DNA from: Mortierella sp. BCC40632
Taxonomy: Eukaryota; Mortierellomycota; Mortierellomycetes; Mortierellales; Mortierellaceae
NCBI GenBank assembly: GCA_011634665.1
Contig: WAEK01000006.1
Location: 1,135,001 to 1,199,000, forward strand
DNA: 64,000 nucleotides
Reading direction: 5' to 3'
Shown here: positions 24,737-46,843 of the stretch, in pieces
Layout of the letters: every line of letters begins with the position of its first letter
Position numbering within the stretch: the first letter of the stretch is position 1
The notes under the pieces: generated by a model
Told to the model about the DNA's origin: nothing
Database searches by the model: none
The model's input: only the letters and a program-made list of their open reading frames with translations
Program-made: the position numbers and the translations under genes

Positions 24737-27193
24737 ATGTATCAGTACTTAGACATTGGAAAGAATCATCGGTGCGTCTGGATGCTCTTGCTACGCCAAT
24801 CAAACCTGATCAGGATCCAGTTGAAGAATCTCAACAAATATCCATTTGTCAGGACCCTTGCCTGGGAATACCCAATGGTTATCTTGCACCTCGGCACCAT
24901 TAAGGCAAATGACAAACATCTACACGCCCCAAGCGACTCTACCCACGGGATCATAGTTTCGTTGAGCCAAGGCGTCGTCCGCCAAATATCCGCTATCAGG
25001 CGACAGTTATAAGAGTTGCTTGGTCTTTACTTACAGCAAGTCTTTGAAGCGGGGGAACTACAAGAGAGAGACAAGGGACAAAAGGGAGAATCCTTTCAAG
25101 AAAGATCATGAAATCCTCAACATTCTGTTCCCAAATCTATTCGCTGGATCCACCAACAACGCGGATGGTCAGAAGAGTAAAGATGAAGATAGCAAGAGTG
25201 TCGACATGGATGAAAGGAAGAACAAGGATGCTGACATGGAAAGTAACACCGGTGAAAGCCTTGACATGGGTGACCAAACAGATGAACATGAAAGCAAAAG
25301 GGGGGAGTTGACTATTAACAATCCTCAGCAAAGGTTCTGGGGAGGCTTCATGAGCTACTTCTATTCAGGCTGATTACTCCAGAAAAAAAACGGTCTCGTA
25401 CAAGTTTGTCTTTTGATTTCATGAGCCTGGCTTGCTTTCTATCAGCTAAATATCTCTTCATGAGGCGCAGTTTATCCCAGACGATTTGTTCCGCTATCGC
25501 CTCTCAGCTCGCAGCCGAAGTCATGCCATGAATGTTCGAACCTAATTGAAGTTGCTGCCAAATATCACCTGTTCTTGCAGGATGACGGCGCTCTCGCTAA
25601 CTTTTGGGAAAGTCTTCCTAAATATTCTTTCCAAAAGAAGCTAACACGGGCAAAAGTAAGACGACATCTGAGATCATTTATTGATGCAGGCGAAATGAGA
25701 TAATTGACCATCTTTACTCACATGGGCTCATTGCCAAGATAGGATGAGCAGGCGGTGCACAGCGTGAGATGCTTCTACAAGCGGGACAATTCACTGTTGG
25801 AGGTCCTAGACCAAGGAATTATGGAGACCGTCCTATCCAATGTAGTAATCTCGTCCTCATCGAAAAAGGTATGGGCTGCATTTATTCTATTTTATATTTC
25901 GCGCCCGCTCTTACCCGCTGGGAACATGCCAATATTTCACATAATGTAGCATTTAGGAGGACCTCGTGGTGCGTCCGCCCCAGGTATTCTGAGATTGTTT
26001 TTGTTCATTCATAGAGTGCACAGGCTAGCAATGAACCCGCGAATACTGACGACGATGTTACTTAATTAATAAACTTTCGTCCCTTCCACTTTGAAAAAAG
26101 CTGCAGCAAAGGAGCCTGTAAAGCGAACCACACGGAGAGTTGGACATACCATCGGTGATAACATAACAGGTAAGACTTAACTTCTTCTTTTGCTGCATGT
26201 GAATGACCTCGAAGCTTCCCTCTAATGCATATCTATAGTTATTTTTTCGACAGGGTTGCAATGTCATTTGTTTTCAACACGCTGTCGGAGCGAGCTTGTC
26301 ATCATTTCGAGGAGTCTCAAGAAAAAGAATTGGCCAAGACTGCTAAGTCTTCGAGCATTATAGAAGGCCTTGACCAACACGAGTGCTCGACAATCCTCAG
26401 AAAATATGCCCCAATACTCGCAAGAAGTAGGGTCCAGAAGTTCATGGTCAAACTGATCATTGGCCGAGATTCTCTCTTTGACCGGCACTATAATCAAGAA
26501 CGATTGCCAACTAACGTAGACACCGAGGACAGAGTCCTTCAAATCCTAATTCCCATGTATGCATTGCTGAATGAAGCCAATTTACACGCTCGCTTCATGT
26601 TCACATCAACTAAACTTCTTTCTGCCCTATGTATTTTTTTTTACCCTCCCCCCCCCCCTTTTTTTGGCGTTTTACTTTTAGCTGTCAGTTTATCCTTCGG
26701 TCCCCTTTTGGCAAGGAGTCACCGTCAGAGAGAGACTGTCTCCACGTCTGGATGTCTATCTTCACCGTCATGATAGACAAGTTGACGATTCGCTCGTAAT
26801 CAAAGCGATATGATTTGCTTCATAAGTATCACTTTAATGTCTTGTTATTCTAACCAGCAAACAACTCGCTCGATCTTTCAGTGGAGAGAAGGTCTTGGAG
26901 TCATCGAAGATCATGCGTCAACGGCAGTCAGATGAATTTGGAGATGTCAGTGACAGTGGCCGAAAGTCGACATGTTTTTCATGTTTGACGGAGTGGAGAT
27001 ATCTAACGTGAACTTTAAGAAGCCTGGCATCACAGAGCGAGACCTTGTAATTCAGATCAGGGAGAACGTCCGGTTGACCCGGTATATACAAGAGTTACAT
27101 GCAGCACTTGGCGTCATTGAACCGTCAGTCCTCATGGCTGGTGTTGCTGGCATGATGAGATCTGCTTTGCCAAATGAAATTACTCTACTGTCA

Positions 27194-27228
<35 letters not shown>

Positions 27229-27691
27229 TATGTATGTCCAAACTTCCCTTTTATTTTGCACTTCACGAGATTGCCGTTGCAGGAGATGCAGTACATACCA
27301 CAGTGAGTGTGCCTCGATCTCGTGCTACCTTGATGGCATTCCTTGAAGACGTCCTTTGCTATAATGTGGAACTATATTATTGTAAGGCTTTTTTTTTTTG
27401 GCATAAACTTGTTTGGAGGCCCAGGGGTAATTGGTGTCGGATGCGGAGGACCTCCACCAGGCGACTTCGGAGAAGGCAAAGATTGAGCGAGCCAAACGTG
27501 GGCGAGACTATTCGTTTCTTGATATACCACAGGCCACAGAGCATAAGCGACTTCGAGACAATGTGACCCTAACTCCCTCGAAGAGGAGAGTGAAAGTCTT
27601 GACCGTTGCAGATATGAAAGACCCAGGTGAACTTTGTCTACCTCCTACACCTCCCGCCGCAACTCCTTTTAGAGAGCTCCCGATGGAATAA
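24737..27691 (+). pseudogene. frameshifted member of a lineage-expanded family, effector/REase-fold-like C-terminus
   Basis: A chain of exon-like plus-strand blocks: 24737-25012, 25020-25373, about 25540-25655, 25755-25869, 26099-26170, 26246-26629, 26682-26799, 26878-27180, 27270-27380 and 27431-27691. Order and wording (VLQILIPMYALLNEANL, then LHVWMSIFTVMIDKL, then GRK plus VD, then NVRLTRYIQELHAALGV, then LRDNVTLTPSKRR) recall a large family of hypothetical proteins in Mortierella and Rhizophagus, some Crinkler-associated. The block GRK-VD-...-EI-N-NFK resembles the D-x(n)-E-x-K core of restriction-endonuclease-like folds. One base is missing after GRK (26965-26968), shifting the frame; the junction at 26629/26682 is out of phase; a stop lies at about 27427. 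The residue expected as Glu before FK is Asn. I conclude it is inactive. Family recognition is from memory. Confidence 0.5.
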
Positions 27692-28310
27692 AATGCTCAG
27701 TCCTGATGACTGCAAAGTTAGTTTGTCTTGTCTTGCACCCTCCCCCCCCCCTTCACCACTGAACATCCTTAACTCGTCCGCGCAAAACATTGGCACTACA
27801 TGCATCTTGGCCTATTAGTATTTTTTTTTTTTTTTTTTTTTTCGTTGGCCCCGCCCTACTCTTTACCCGTTCTCGCTCATTTTCTCCTTCCTCAATGGAG
27901 GTCCAGACTTGTGGAAACTTGCCGAGAACTCCCACAAGCCTTCCAAAGAGACACTACTTGATGGAACGGCAATACAAGTTAGTCTTTTTGTAGAGCATCA
28001 GAATAATACTTCTCACTGGCCGAAATAAAGCCATGGTCCTTGACAAGTTCTTCCCAAAATGCTTTTCCAAAACCACTCAGACCGAAATCAGTGAGGATGA
28101 CAATCTTGTTAGAACCAAGAAGGCGCGGATGTTCCCAGTCGAGTACCTGCTCGGAAAGATAGAGCATAGAATATCAAAATAAGAAACCATTTAGATTCAG
28201 AACCACAGAGTACTAAAGTCACAATTCCCCACCAGCCACTTGGTCGGTGGAGCTTTGATCGATCTGCATTGAATAGAGTTGACAGCTCAACGACATCCTG
28301 CTCAGGAACA
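27692..28310. other. spacer between the pseudogene and MSH2, with a small minus-strand ORF
   Basis: Contains C-rich and T20 runs (about 27738-27755; 27823-27842) and the MSH2 promoter. A minus-strand ORF at 28167-27979 reads a protein-like stretch (IVILTDFGLSGFGKAFWEEL) ending in a stop. It has no detectable upstream exons, since MSH2 exon 1 begins just beyond. It may be a gene remnant or chance. Confidence 0.35.
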
Positions 28311-37463
<9,153 letters not shown>

Positions 37464-37476
37464 ACGAAATAAGCTT

Positions 37477-37482
37477 AATAAA
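37477..37482 (+). promoter_or_regulatory. poly(A) signal of MSH2
   Basis: AATAAA 14 bases after the MSH2 stop codon (37461-37463). Its presence right here supports exon 14 as the true 3' end of a transcript. Confidence 0.6.
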
Positions 37483-38591
37483 GCACTACCGTCCATGATA
37501 CGCGCAGTGTATACACGAATGGATACATGGACGTTTTGCCGACTCTGATAGATGGATGACCCTTGCTGCCTGTTGTCCATACAAAATAGAAAAAATAGAA
37601 AGTCTTGTTCAAGTTTATCCACATGGACGTGATCATTGAGATGCGCGTCGTGGTAAGGGGATAAAACGCAAGGAGCAATATGGGCACATGAATAAGAGGA
37701 CCATACCTTAGAGCAGATACCAGTGCACTTGGCAGGATATTTGAACTACAACGCGCTACAAAGTTGAAGCGAGGAGAAAGGGGAGGGAAGGTCAATGAAC
37801 ATGAGCGAGCAACATGGCGATTAAAGCAACATTGGAAAATGTAGATATTCAAACACGTTGCGGATGAAAAGGAGAAGCGTAGAGTAAGGAAAACTAGGGA
37901 AACCCTTTTTTTTTCTTTGCTACGTGTGTTTAGAGTACCAAATGCTGTCTACGACACGTCGCGTGGTGAATATCTCTTACTTCGCACTTCCTCTCCATAC
38001 TTATCTTCGTCTGCCCTTCTCCCTCTTTCTCCCTCAAACACGCGCACTCACACTCCCTCATGCACCCATTACACTCGTTCACCCTGACTGTTTGTCTGTC
38101 TCTAGACGGTTGAATTCTGAGTAGTACAAATTGAGGTACGATCGTAATTACAGCGATCGAGGGACGACCCTGATGGGCCCATAGACACAATCTAGGTCCT
38201 CTTTTTTAGGGACCAGTCTGGTCCCAAGGGTTAAAAATCAAAAAAGCTGTTGGCGAACCGAAAGGGAGGGACCCGTGTCTTCCCGTTCAAATCAACTAGA
38301 CTCACAATACATTTGTCATCCAAGCACAATTGGCTGAAAGGAGATTGAGGAGCATTCAGCCTCTAAGCTAAATTTGATTCCGGCAACGATCTTTGTCAGC
38401 GAAACTCTGGAGAAGATGACGATTTGTGGACAATGAGTGATGATGGTTGGTGGTAATTTCGATTGTGGGAGGGAACCAGGAATGTATTCCTCCAATGCAG
38501 TGCCTGAAACCTTCTCCCTACGCTCTCTCCCAAAAGAATGAGGGCCGCACAAGTCCAAAATCGCGGTTTCGTTTTTTTTTCTTTTTTTTTT

Positions 38592-38596
<5 letters not shown>

Positions 38597-38666
<70 letters not shown>
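38597..38666 (+). repeat. (GT)35 microsatellite
   Basis: Perfect 70-base GT array directly after a T-rich run (38567-38596). Any open frame across it would read only Cys-Val or Val-Cys on the plus strand. Confidence 0.95.
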
Positions 38667-38670
<4 letters not shown>

Positions 38671-41296
38671 GGGCTGTCGGGTTCAGTTAGAGGAAGAAAG
38701 GAAAGTATGTGGTTTTTTTTTTGCTTTCTGCTTTCTGCTTGGTTTTGCGTTTTAGAACAAACAGGGTCCTTCAAGAACTATTGAACTATTCCGACTGAAA
38801 TCTAATGTAAAGAGAAGAGAAAGGAATAAAGAATAGAAAGAGAGAGAGAGAGGGAGGGAGAGGGAGGGAGGGAGGGAGGGAGAAAGTAAGGGTGGGGGAG
38901 AGTGAGATAAAAGGGCTTGGGTACGTACATTCTATGTATGTGATGATATGTACGACCAAGCACTGAATTATGGGAGAGATCCCAGGTAAGGCAAATTATT
39001 GGATGTACCATGGTATTTGTCTTATAGAGTGAAAGCTAGACAGAGAGAATGAGAGATATGTACCGAACCTCGTACTAGTGTACAATCAACGCACAATGAT
39101 CGAAAACAATAGAGAGACAGACAGACAAACAACAGACCCTTTCTGAGAGCAAGTGAGAGAGTGAAGGAGAAGAAGAAAAGAAATTGTGGAAGAAGGAGGA
39201 GAGGGTTCTTCCACTTGGTCTGGGTTCTGGACGCCCTCCTTTCAGCGGACTCTTGAGTGTGTGTGTGTTTTTTTTTTTTTTTTGGAGTATGGAGGTAATA
39301 ATTTGTCCTGAAAAGACAAAAGAGAGACTACCGCTACCACAATGACTATTGGCTTTCACTCCTTTGTCTCTCCACTCCTCTCTCTCTTTCTCTCTCTCTA
39401 TTTTTTTTTTTTATTTCAGTCCCCTTCCCTCCTCTCAAGTATCCACTTGTGTACTTGCAAAGCAAATCCATCAGGGAAACCAAAGTTCAGATATTTAAAT
39501 GTAATTGAAATCCTTATTTTTTTTAAGTTGCCATAGCTGGGACGCAAGAGTTTATCTTTTTTAGCCCAAAAACTCGGATCACCTCTCTAGAAACAACGGA
39601 ACAAATTGGTGGCAAATTAGAGTAAAGCTCGTAGGCAGAATTGAAAGGTCTGGACGCGTCGAAAGCTGAGCTTCCTTCGTTTGTAGAAGAGTATTTTTTA
39701 AAAGCCCCCCCCCTCCCTTTTCTATTGGAGATTCAGTTCTACGGATACCAGTCGTGCAATATACAACTAGGAGAAGACAAGAGGAGGGATGGGCGTGAAG
39801 TTGTGTATTCCATTCACTGCAATTGGACGCAATGCCTTACAACAGCCCTCTCTCAACCCAATTTCTACCTTGGATCATGTATCTTGACCTATACAACTCT
39901 GGTATGACCCTAAAAGCAGCCTTGCATGCGAGCAATTCGATCAAAAGAGACAACGGAGACTTTAATTTGGTTCGTCTTTTACTCCTTCTTCCTTTCAAAG
40001 GAACAACCGGATCGCGTATCCCTCGGCGGCTGCGTTTCCTTTCTTACTCCTCTCTTCTCTCTTCTCTCTATATCTCCTCCGTTTGGGTTCAACGTTTGTT
40101 TATTTTTGTTTGGTGTGTCTGGTCTAGTTCAATCCCGTAGTTGATTTATGTCTAATGAGAATCTTTAGAGAGTGACGACGTTCTCTAAAAAGGACAGCCG
40201 TCTCTTTTTTTGGCTACGTGTATAACAAAAACAGCTCTCATATAAAGGGAAGGGTGGGTCAGAACCAAGTGATAGGTATGAGTTGAATCATTGTCATTGC
40301 TTAACTAATGAACGAGCTTTCTTCATACTCTCCACTCCTCTTTCTTCTCGGGCCGAGGCATTGCCGCTATTCTCTCCTGCAACGCTTCGATCCATCCCGC
40401 TTTCTATTTCTATAGTAGACGTGATCGAGCCGGACCGATACTCGTCACTACTGAGCGGAGAGAGAGAGAGAGAGAAGAGAGAGATTTCGCGCATACACTT
40501 GATAAGTACCTCTGCCCGATTCCCTCTCAGTATCACCTCTTGTTCAAAGTCTCCCTACCTCTCTCACCTCCCCCCCTCTCGCTCCCATTGTTCAAAGATT
40601 CCCTCCCTCCCCCCCCCCTTTTTGGTCGTACATTGTGTTCTATTAGTGATGTGCGTCTGGCTCTAGGCCAGACTACAAAACGACATACAAGACTGATACA
40701 CGACAGTTTTCCATTGAGCTCATGCGGGACAAAAGGACGGCGTGCATTGGATTCAGCTGATTAGCGACCCACGGCACAGGAATCAAGGGGCAAAGTGAAG
40801 GGAGAGTGGTGAGGCAATTGGAAGGGCAAGGGAAATGGTAGCAAGAGGTACAGAGAAAGATGTTTAGCGGGACTTGGTTGAAAAGGTTTCTGGGTGACAT
40901 AAAAACAACAACAGTATCAACGAAAGAACAGAAAAAGGGGAGGGGCCCGGGAGAGGGGAAACGGGAAGAGGGTACGTCTTTTGTTGTCATCATGGAACAT
41001 GCTTAGGAGCCACGTATCCACCTTCTGAGAGGTACCACTCAGAGGAGTTGCCATTGCACTCATCCCTCCCCTCACCCCTCATCCTTTGTCTTTTTTATTT
41101 ATTTATTTATTTATTTTGGCCCTTTTTTTTGAATTTCTTTCTTCTGAAGAATGCAGGAGGTAACAATTTGACCCGAGTGAAGGCCATGGACCATAGGTTG
41201 AAGCGAACGAGATGTGATGGTGACAAAGTGATGTAACCTTACAAATGCAGGCCTCATTGTGTGTTTGCGCGGCGAGACGCTAAGTAAATGGAGAAA

Positions 41297-41358
41297 ACAG
41301 GCATGTGGCCTTTATTCTGACAGGCATGCGGCCTTTATTCTGACAAGCATGCACATGG
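41297..41358 (+). repeat. 23-bp tandem repeat, two full copies plus a partial third
   Basis: Unit begins ACAGGCATG and ends GGCCTTTATTCTG; copies at 41297-41319 and 41320-41342 differ at one base, and a third diverged copy begins at 41343. Only two or three units, so a simple tandem duplication. Confidence 0.85.
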
Positions 41359-41803
41359 ACACCTCTCTGCTCTCGCTCGATCTCTTTCTGTTAAAAAAAA
41401 AGAAAAAAGAAAAAATGGATTCGAAGGTTTCTTGCATGCTGCGCTGCAAGGTATGAGTACGAGTACCAAACATTCAGGCCTCCTTCTATTCCGTCCCTGT
41501 ACCCTCTCCCTCGCTCCGAAAGAATACTATTGGTCTCCTTCTGCTTGATCCTCAGCACAAGGATAGGTTGCTCTTTTCGCTGTGTTACCGGTTTTCTACG
41601 AGTGGTCTAGCCCTGACAACATCACTGAGCTGTCATTTCAGCAAAGTCCTGCATGTCGGAGCAAAATAAAGAGAGAACCTGTCAAAGTGGAGAAATCTCA
41701 GATAGAAGGACGCCATCTATCACTTGCTTCTTTGTTGTACCTCGCCAAGAAGGCGTCATGTGGAAAACGAGAAAGCAGGAAGATGAGAAAGGTCAACAAC
41801 AAC

Positions 41804-41834
<31 letters not shown>
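41804..41834 (+). repeat. CAG/GCA trinucleotide repeat
   Basis: About ten uninterrupted trinucleotide units preceded by CAA units. In one frame it would encode a Gln run within a short ORF (41653-41844), but that ORF has no other coding character. Confidence 0.85.
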
Positions 41835-41837
<3 letters not shown>

Positions 41838-42839
41838 CCATTAGGTCTTGAACGACAACAACAAACAAGAAATTTTGAGCGCCATTTCTTTTCTTTTTGC
41901 TTTGTCTTTTTAATGTCCTGCATGAGTGTCAACATGCAACGTTTGCATAGCGTCTCTTTCTAGATACAGACCTGCTTGCTTGCTGCTTGCTGCTTGCTGC
42001 TTGCCGCTTGTTGCTTTTCTCTCTCTCTCTCTCTCTCACTCTCTCTTTAGCGCTTTGAGTATACCTTACGCATTGTATGGTTACATCCATGACATGTCCT
42101 TGCTGGGCATGGTAAGTAAGGGGAAATACCTACATGATGGATATGCCTCTCGGAAGTAGCCCAGAAATCCACCATGGTTTTCTTTCCGATGCATATCTTC
42201 CTCTCTCTCTCTCTCTCTCTATTTCTGTTTCTTTCTTTCTTTCTTTTCTTTCTTCCCCTTCTTTTCTTTCTTTCTTTCTCTATGCTGCAGCACGATGGAG
42301 AGATGCAGATACATCTCTTTAAACTATACTATTAGCCTTAACTATTATCCTGTTTTCTTTGATTTGAGTTGACAAAACTCTTCTCTCTCGCGCGTCTATT
42401 GTTTACCCATCCCAGGACTCTGAATGATTGTGTGAGCGCGGTGATTACATCCGAAGCAGGCGGGCAAAACTATTCCTGCGAATTCCCGATCAAAAAAAAA
42501 AAAAAAAAAGACAACATGCACACATATACATTGCTCGGCTGAGAGAAACACTGCTTTGGCTTACGTGGTCCGGCTGGGTGAAAAGTAAGTCAGATCAGAG
42601 ACCTGAATGGCTTAAAGTGCGAGATAAAGAGTCATTAGGTCTACCCTTGTCCCTCAGGCATGTTGCACATTCATTAATGCTGCATAGTCCTCACAAAGGA
42701 GTACTTGGAGAGAAGAGACTGAGCGCGGAAAGGGGATGTAGCTGAGTAGGTAAAAAAAAGACGTTAGAAAAAGATATGGGATACATGAAATGTGAATGGA
42801 TGGGAAAAGTGAAGAGGTGATAGTGTAAAGAAGAAGAAG

Positions 42840-42872
<33 letters not shown>

Positions 42873-43072
42873 TGCAGATCGAGCCCTGTTGTCTCAAAAT
42901 CGTCTCTGTTACGCCTTTGCCCCACACTCTTCTTCTAGTCTCTGTTTTGCTCTGCTGTGTCGGGGCCACGTATCAGGCGATTCGTACCCTAACCCCTTTC
43001 CCCACAGGCCTCGTACAACTGCTCAGCTGCGAGCTCAGTTATTTGCTATAACCTTTCTGACATTGCGCCCAG

Positions 43073-43100
<28 letters not shown>

Positions 43101-43115
<15 letters not shown>

Positions 43116-45395
43116 GGGAGAAGAGAAAGAAAGAAAGTAGCTTGATTTCTTAGTCAGAATCTCGCCTGTTTCTTTCCACCGCCGCTTCTATCGTTACGTG
43201 CAGCCATTCGGAGCTTTCTCTAATAGTATTTATCCACTCTTCGATCAAACTCCATCTTTTTCTTTCCCAGGATATTCTCCCTCCGGCCTCGTTTCTGTTG
43301 GGAGGGTTGCGTGTTTTTGGGGTTCCTGCGTACCGCACCAGGGATGGGACCAGATGTTTGGTTAGGGATCTTTGGGGAGGAGTAAGGGAGGAGGGGGAGA
43401 CAAGGAAGGAGGAAAGAGTGGACGGAAAGATAGTAGCGTGTCTGTGGTAGGTCAAAAGGATCAAAGTTTAGTTGTCAACTGTTACGCCATTGGATAGCCT
43501 GGCCTCGTCTTTTTTCTCTCTCTCCTTTACACCTCTCTCCTCCTCTCTCCTCTCGAGTTCCTCCCTCCTCCTCTTTCCTTTAAACGACAATTTCCAAAAG
43601 GCACCGCCCATTTGTTTTTTCTTTTGTGTACACATCGCGCAATTGCTGAGCCTGAGGTATCAATAGGCGGTACGTGTTCAAGGCATTCTTCCTCTCCCAC
43701 GCCTTTTCCTCGGCTTTCATGTCCGAGGTGTCGCGTTTTTGCCTCTATATGTCCCCTCTCTCGTCCCTTCTGTTGGCAACGACGATGCCCTCCCGTGGTA
43801 GGCGTCGACCCTCTTCGGCGTTTATTCAACATGAGAGAGTTGGTCTGTACCCTTGTTGGCTGACTTTCTTTTGCCCTCCCTCACAAAGCTGTGTTTATCA
43901 GGGTCTCCCACGCCCTGTTGTTGTTGTTTATTGACCGGCAACCTGCGTGGTAGGTATAAGAGGTTTGTGACTAAGCGCCCCTCTCCTTCCACCCTCTCCC
44001 CCCAAACACATATCAAGAGTGGCTAGAATGTCCACGGAGCAAACATACTATGGTAGGACGAGAAACAGAGTGTAGGAGACAGGACTGGTCTAGAAGTTTT
44101 CCTGAACGGGACGTTCATCTTCGGGGTTGAGAACACCTGCATTGAGGTCCCACCCCAAATTCACCTCTCAACACTTTCTCAAATTACTCACTAAATGTAG
44201 GGAGGACAAACGTCAAACGATGTGACCCAAAGAATCAAATGAAATGCTTCTTTGTAGTTTCCAGATAACGAGAAGGAGGAGGAACAAGATTGAATCAACA
44301 GAGTGTCTTGGGTCCTTCTCCCCCTTCTCTCCTTTACCCCATCCTTGTTGCCGCTTTCTCGACTTCGTTCTCTTTTGTCGCTCTGGTCAGTGTCCACATT
44401 CTCGAACTTTAGATTCCTCCTGATTGGAACTTTTAGATTTTGGACTGTCTGTTGTTTGTGTTCAATTCATGCATGTGTGCTGTTGAGGCGGAGATGGAAG
44501 AGGGGGCGTTCTCGAGGAGTCGTTCACGTTGACTCTGTCATCCTTCTTCCTCAGATAAAGGCGTACAAGTGGATCAATGGCAGCTAGCGTGATCTTACTT
44601 CTGCCTATCAGGGTTTGACAAAATGACAACAACGCGTTTAGGGGTCTGCTCCTGTCGGCGTATGTTCGTCTTCTCGACCTCTCAAGTTTGATGCCCTCAT
44701 GGGAAAAAATGGTAGCCAAACAAGAGTAAACAAATACGCCAATTGAAAGGATGGCGGAAGTGGACTAGGACCATGCAACCTGACATGGAGGAAAATGCAG
44801 AGGAAGAAGAAAGCATTCAGTGAATAAAGACGATCTAGACTTTTTGGTCATTCGACTCGCTCTTTTTTCTTTCTTCCTGTATTCGACAACCTGACTTTCC
44901 TAGCGTCTAGACTAGGTAAATATGGTAATCAACGAGCCACTTGACTTTTTTGGTTCACTTTGAGTGTGCGGGGTTCCTCTATTGGAGCGGATATTTTGGC
45001 CAAAGGCCAAATGGCATTGCGGAGAAAGAGGAGAAAAAAAAGCATAGAGCAGGCGCAGGTCAGTGGACCGTCCAACCCACTCTCCAATGTCCAATACAGA
45101 GCTTACCGCAGCCATGTTGGAACAAAAAATGGGCTGTTTTTTTTTTTTTTATTGTTGTTGTTGTTCGTTCGTTCGTTTTCTCCTTCGTTCGATGACACGG
45201 ACAAACAGAACGGAAATGAACCTTGGAGAAGGAGTCATCAAAGAGCCATTCGCTTAGATCTTTGCAAGCCCCCATGTCCTCTTGCGCCAAAATCAAATAT
45301 CAGTGGGCGAAGCATAGAGCGTGAGAGGGCATGCTTACAAGTGATACCTGGGCGCAATAAAGAGCCAAGGTTCAACCAATCTGTCTTGTTCCCGA

Positions 45396-45429
<34 letters not shown>

Positions 45430-46796
45430 ATTGCCATGGTCATTTTTTTTTACCTATGGCTGTCGGATGACCACCCTGCGATGCAAACCTGTGCATGTGG
45501 ACCTTTGAGGATGAAAAGGCAGAGGGGAAGGAAAAAAAATGAAAGGAGAGGGCTGACTCACTTCATCCATGTGGTGGTAACACTGCAGGTCCCCAGACTT
45601 CAGAGTGCGTCAACATACTCGTCAACATACTCGTCAACATAATGTGAGGATGGTTAGTGGTAAGAGTTTTTCTCCCTTTCTCTCAGTTTTCCAGCCCATG
45701 GACACAAACAAACGACTGAAATGACGGGTGAACCCTGTTACGCGTTAAAAAAACCAAATGCTAAAGCTCTCCAAAAAAAAGCTAGTACCCTGCTGGGAGG
45801 CAAGGTATGATAAAGGAGAATAGAGAGTGGAAACCTTGAGATGTATGCAAAGGCTGCAAGGTGAGAGTAGAAGAGGAAACTGCAGCAAGGTAATGTGAGG
45901 ACAGATTACAAGCTGCTTAGAGTTGGCTTGTGTAGCCGGCGATTAGGCTAACCGAGACATTGTAGACAAGTATCGTTGAAAGCACATTGACTTTTCAACT
46001 CAACATAGAACAGAGCTTGCTTTTTCTCTTTCGATACTTTTTTTTTTTTTTTAAAAAAAAAAAAATCACGTCCCGACCATGAGTAGACCAGGTCCAGAAC
46101 GAAAAATAAAAATGAGGGTTCCAAGGGAAGGATTGGCCCTTGTCAGTTAGAGAAGGATGTGAGGATAAGCCTAGCTCTGGTCGGTAGGGCTATTTCGGGA
46201 ATCAAACTTTCTGCAAGTGGCCCCAAACCCAATTCCTCACTTGAAACGATAATCAGGGGGTGCTGGATGCAAAGAGAGAGTAAGAAAGTGAAAGGAGAGG
46301 GTAGCCAGATAGGAGGAACAGGGAAGGTATGTGGAGATGAAATAGTAAATAAGTCAGAGCCATGTCGGTGACTCGTGTAACGAAAAGCATTGACACAGAG
46401 AGAAAATAGTGTGTTATACAGAGACATGGCATATCATGAGAGCTTGTCCTGGACACTGGCCCGCACTCCAACTCAAACAAACAGAGGGTATGCCCAGGGT
46501 CCCACCCTTTGACTATTCCAGGCACTGCCCCATCTGTGGAGAGCGTGCTCTCTGGGTGCTCACTTTCACTAATTAATAAGCCTCTAAATTGACGGGTGTT
46601 TGTTTGTCAAACCAGGTGAAAGTAAGGAGATTGCTTTCAAGAAGAGCGAGAATTCGAGAGAAGAGAAAAAAACGTTAGAAAGAAGTCCCTCTGATACTGC
46701 TCCTCTCCCAAAGACACGGGAATGTCTACGGGGCTTTTGGGCCGTTGTTGATCGATTCTGCATTGACCCTTGTGCACACCCCTCTCCTTCCCTCCT

Positions 46797-46843
<47 letters not shown>

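Larger units (their letters stand above)
37500..43100. other. gene-free repeat-rich DNA, block 1
   Basis: No coding exon with acceptable splice sites or protein-like composition on either strand. Holds the (GT)35 array, GA/GGGA purine tracts (38840-38885), TTTA repeats (41096-41118), two copies of a 23-bp unit (41297-41342), a CAG/GCA repeat (41804-41834), a TGCTTGC-type repeat (41970-42015), TTTC repeats (42230-42275), an A28 run (42841-42869) and a GA repeat (43075-43112). Confidence 0.6.

Noticed and set aside
41297..45642. Short tandem repeats as a possible CRISPR array
   Set aside because: Units are directly adjacent without spacers, only two to three copies, and the genome is eukaryotic.
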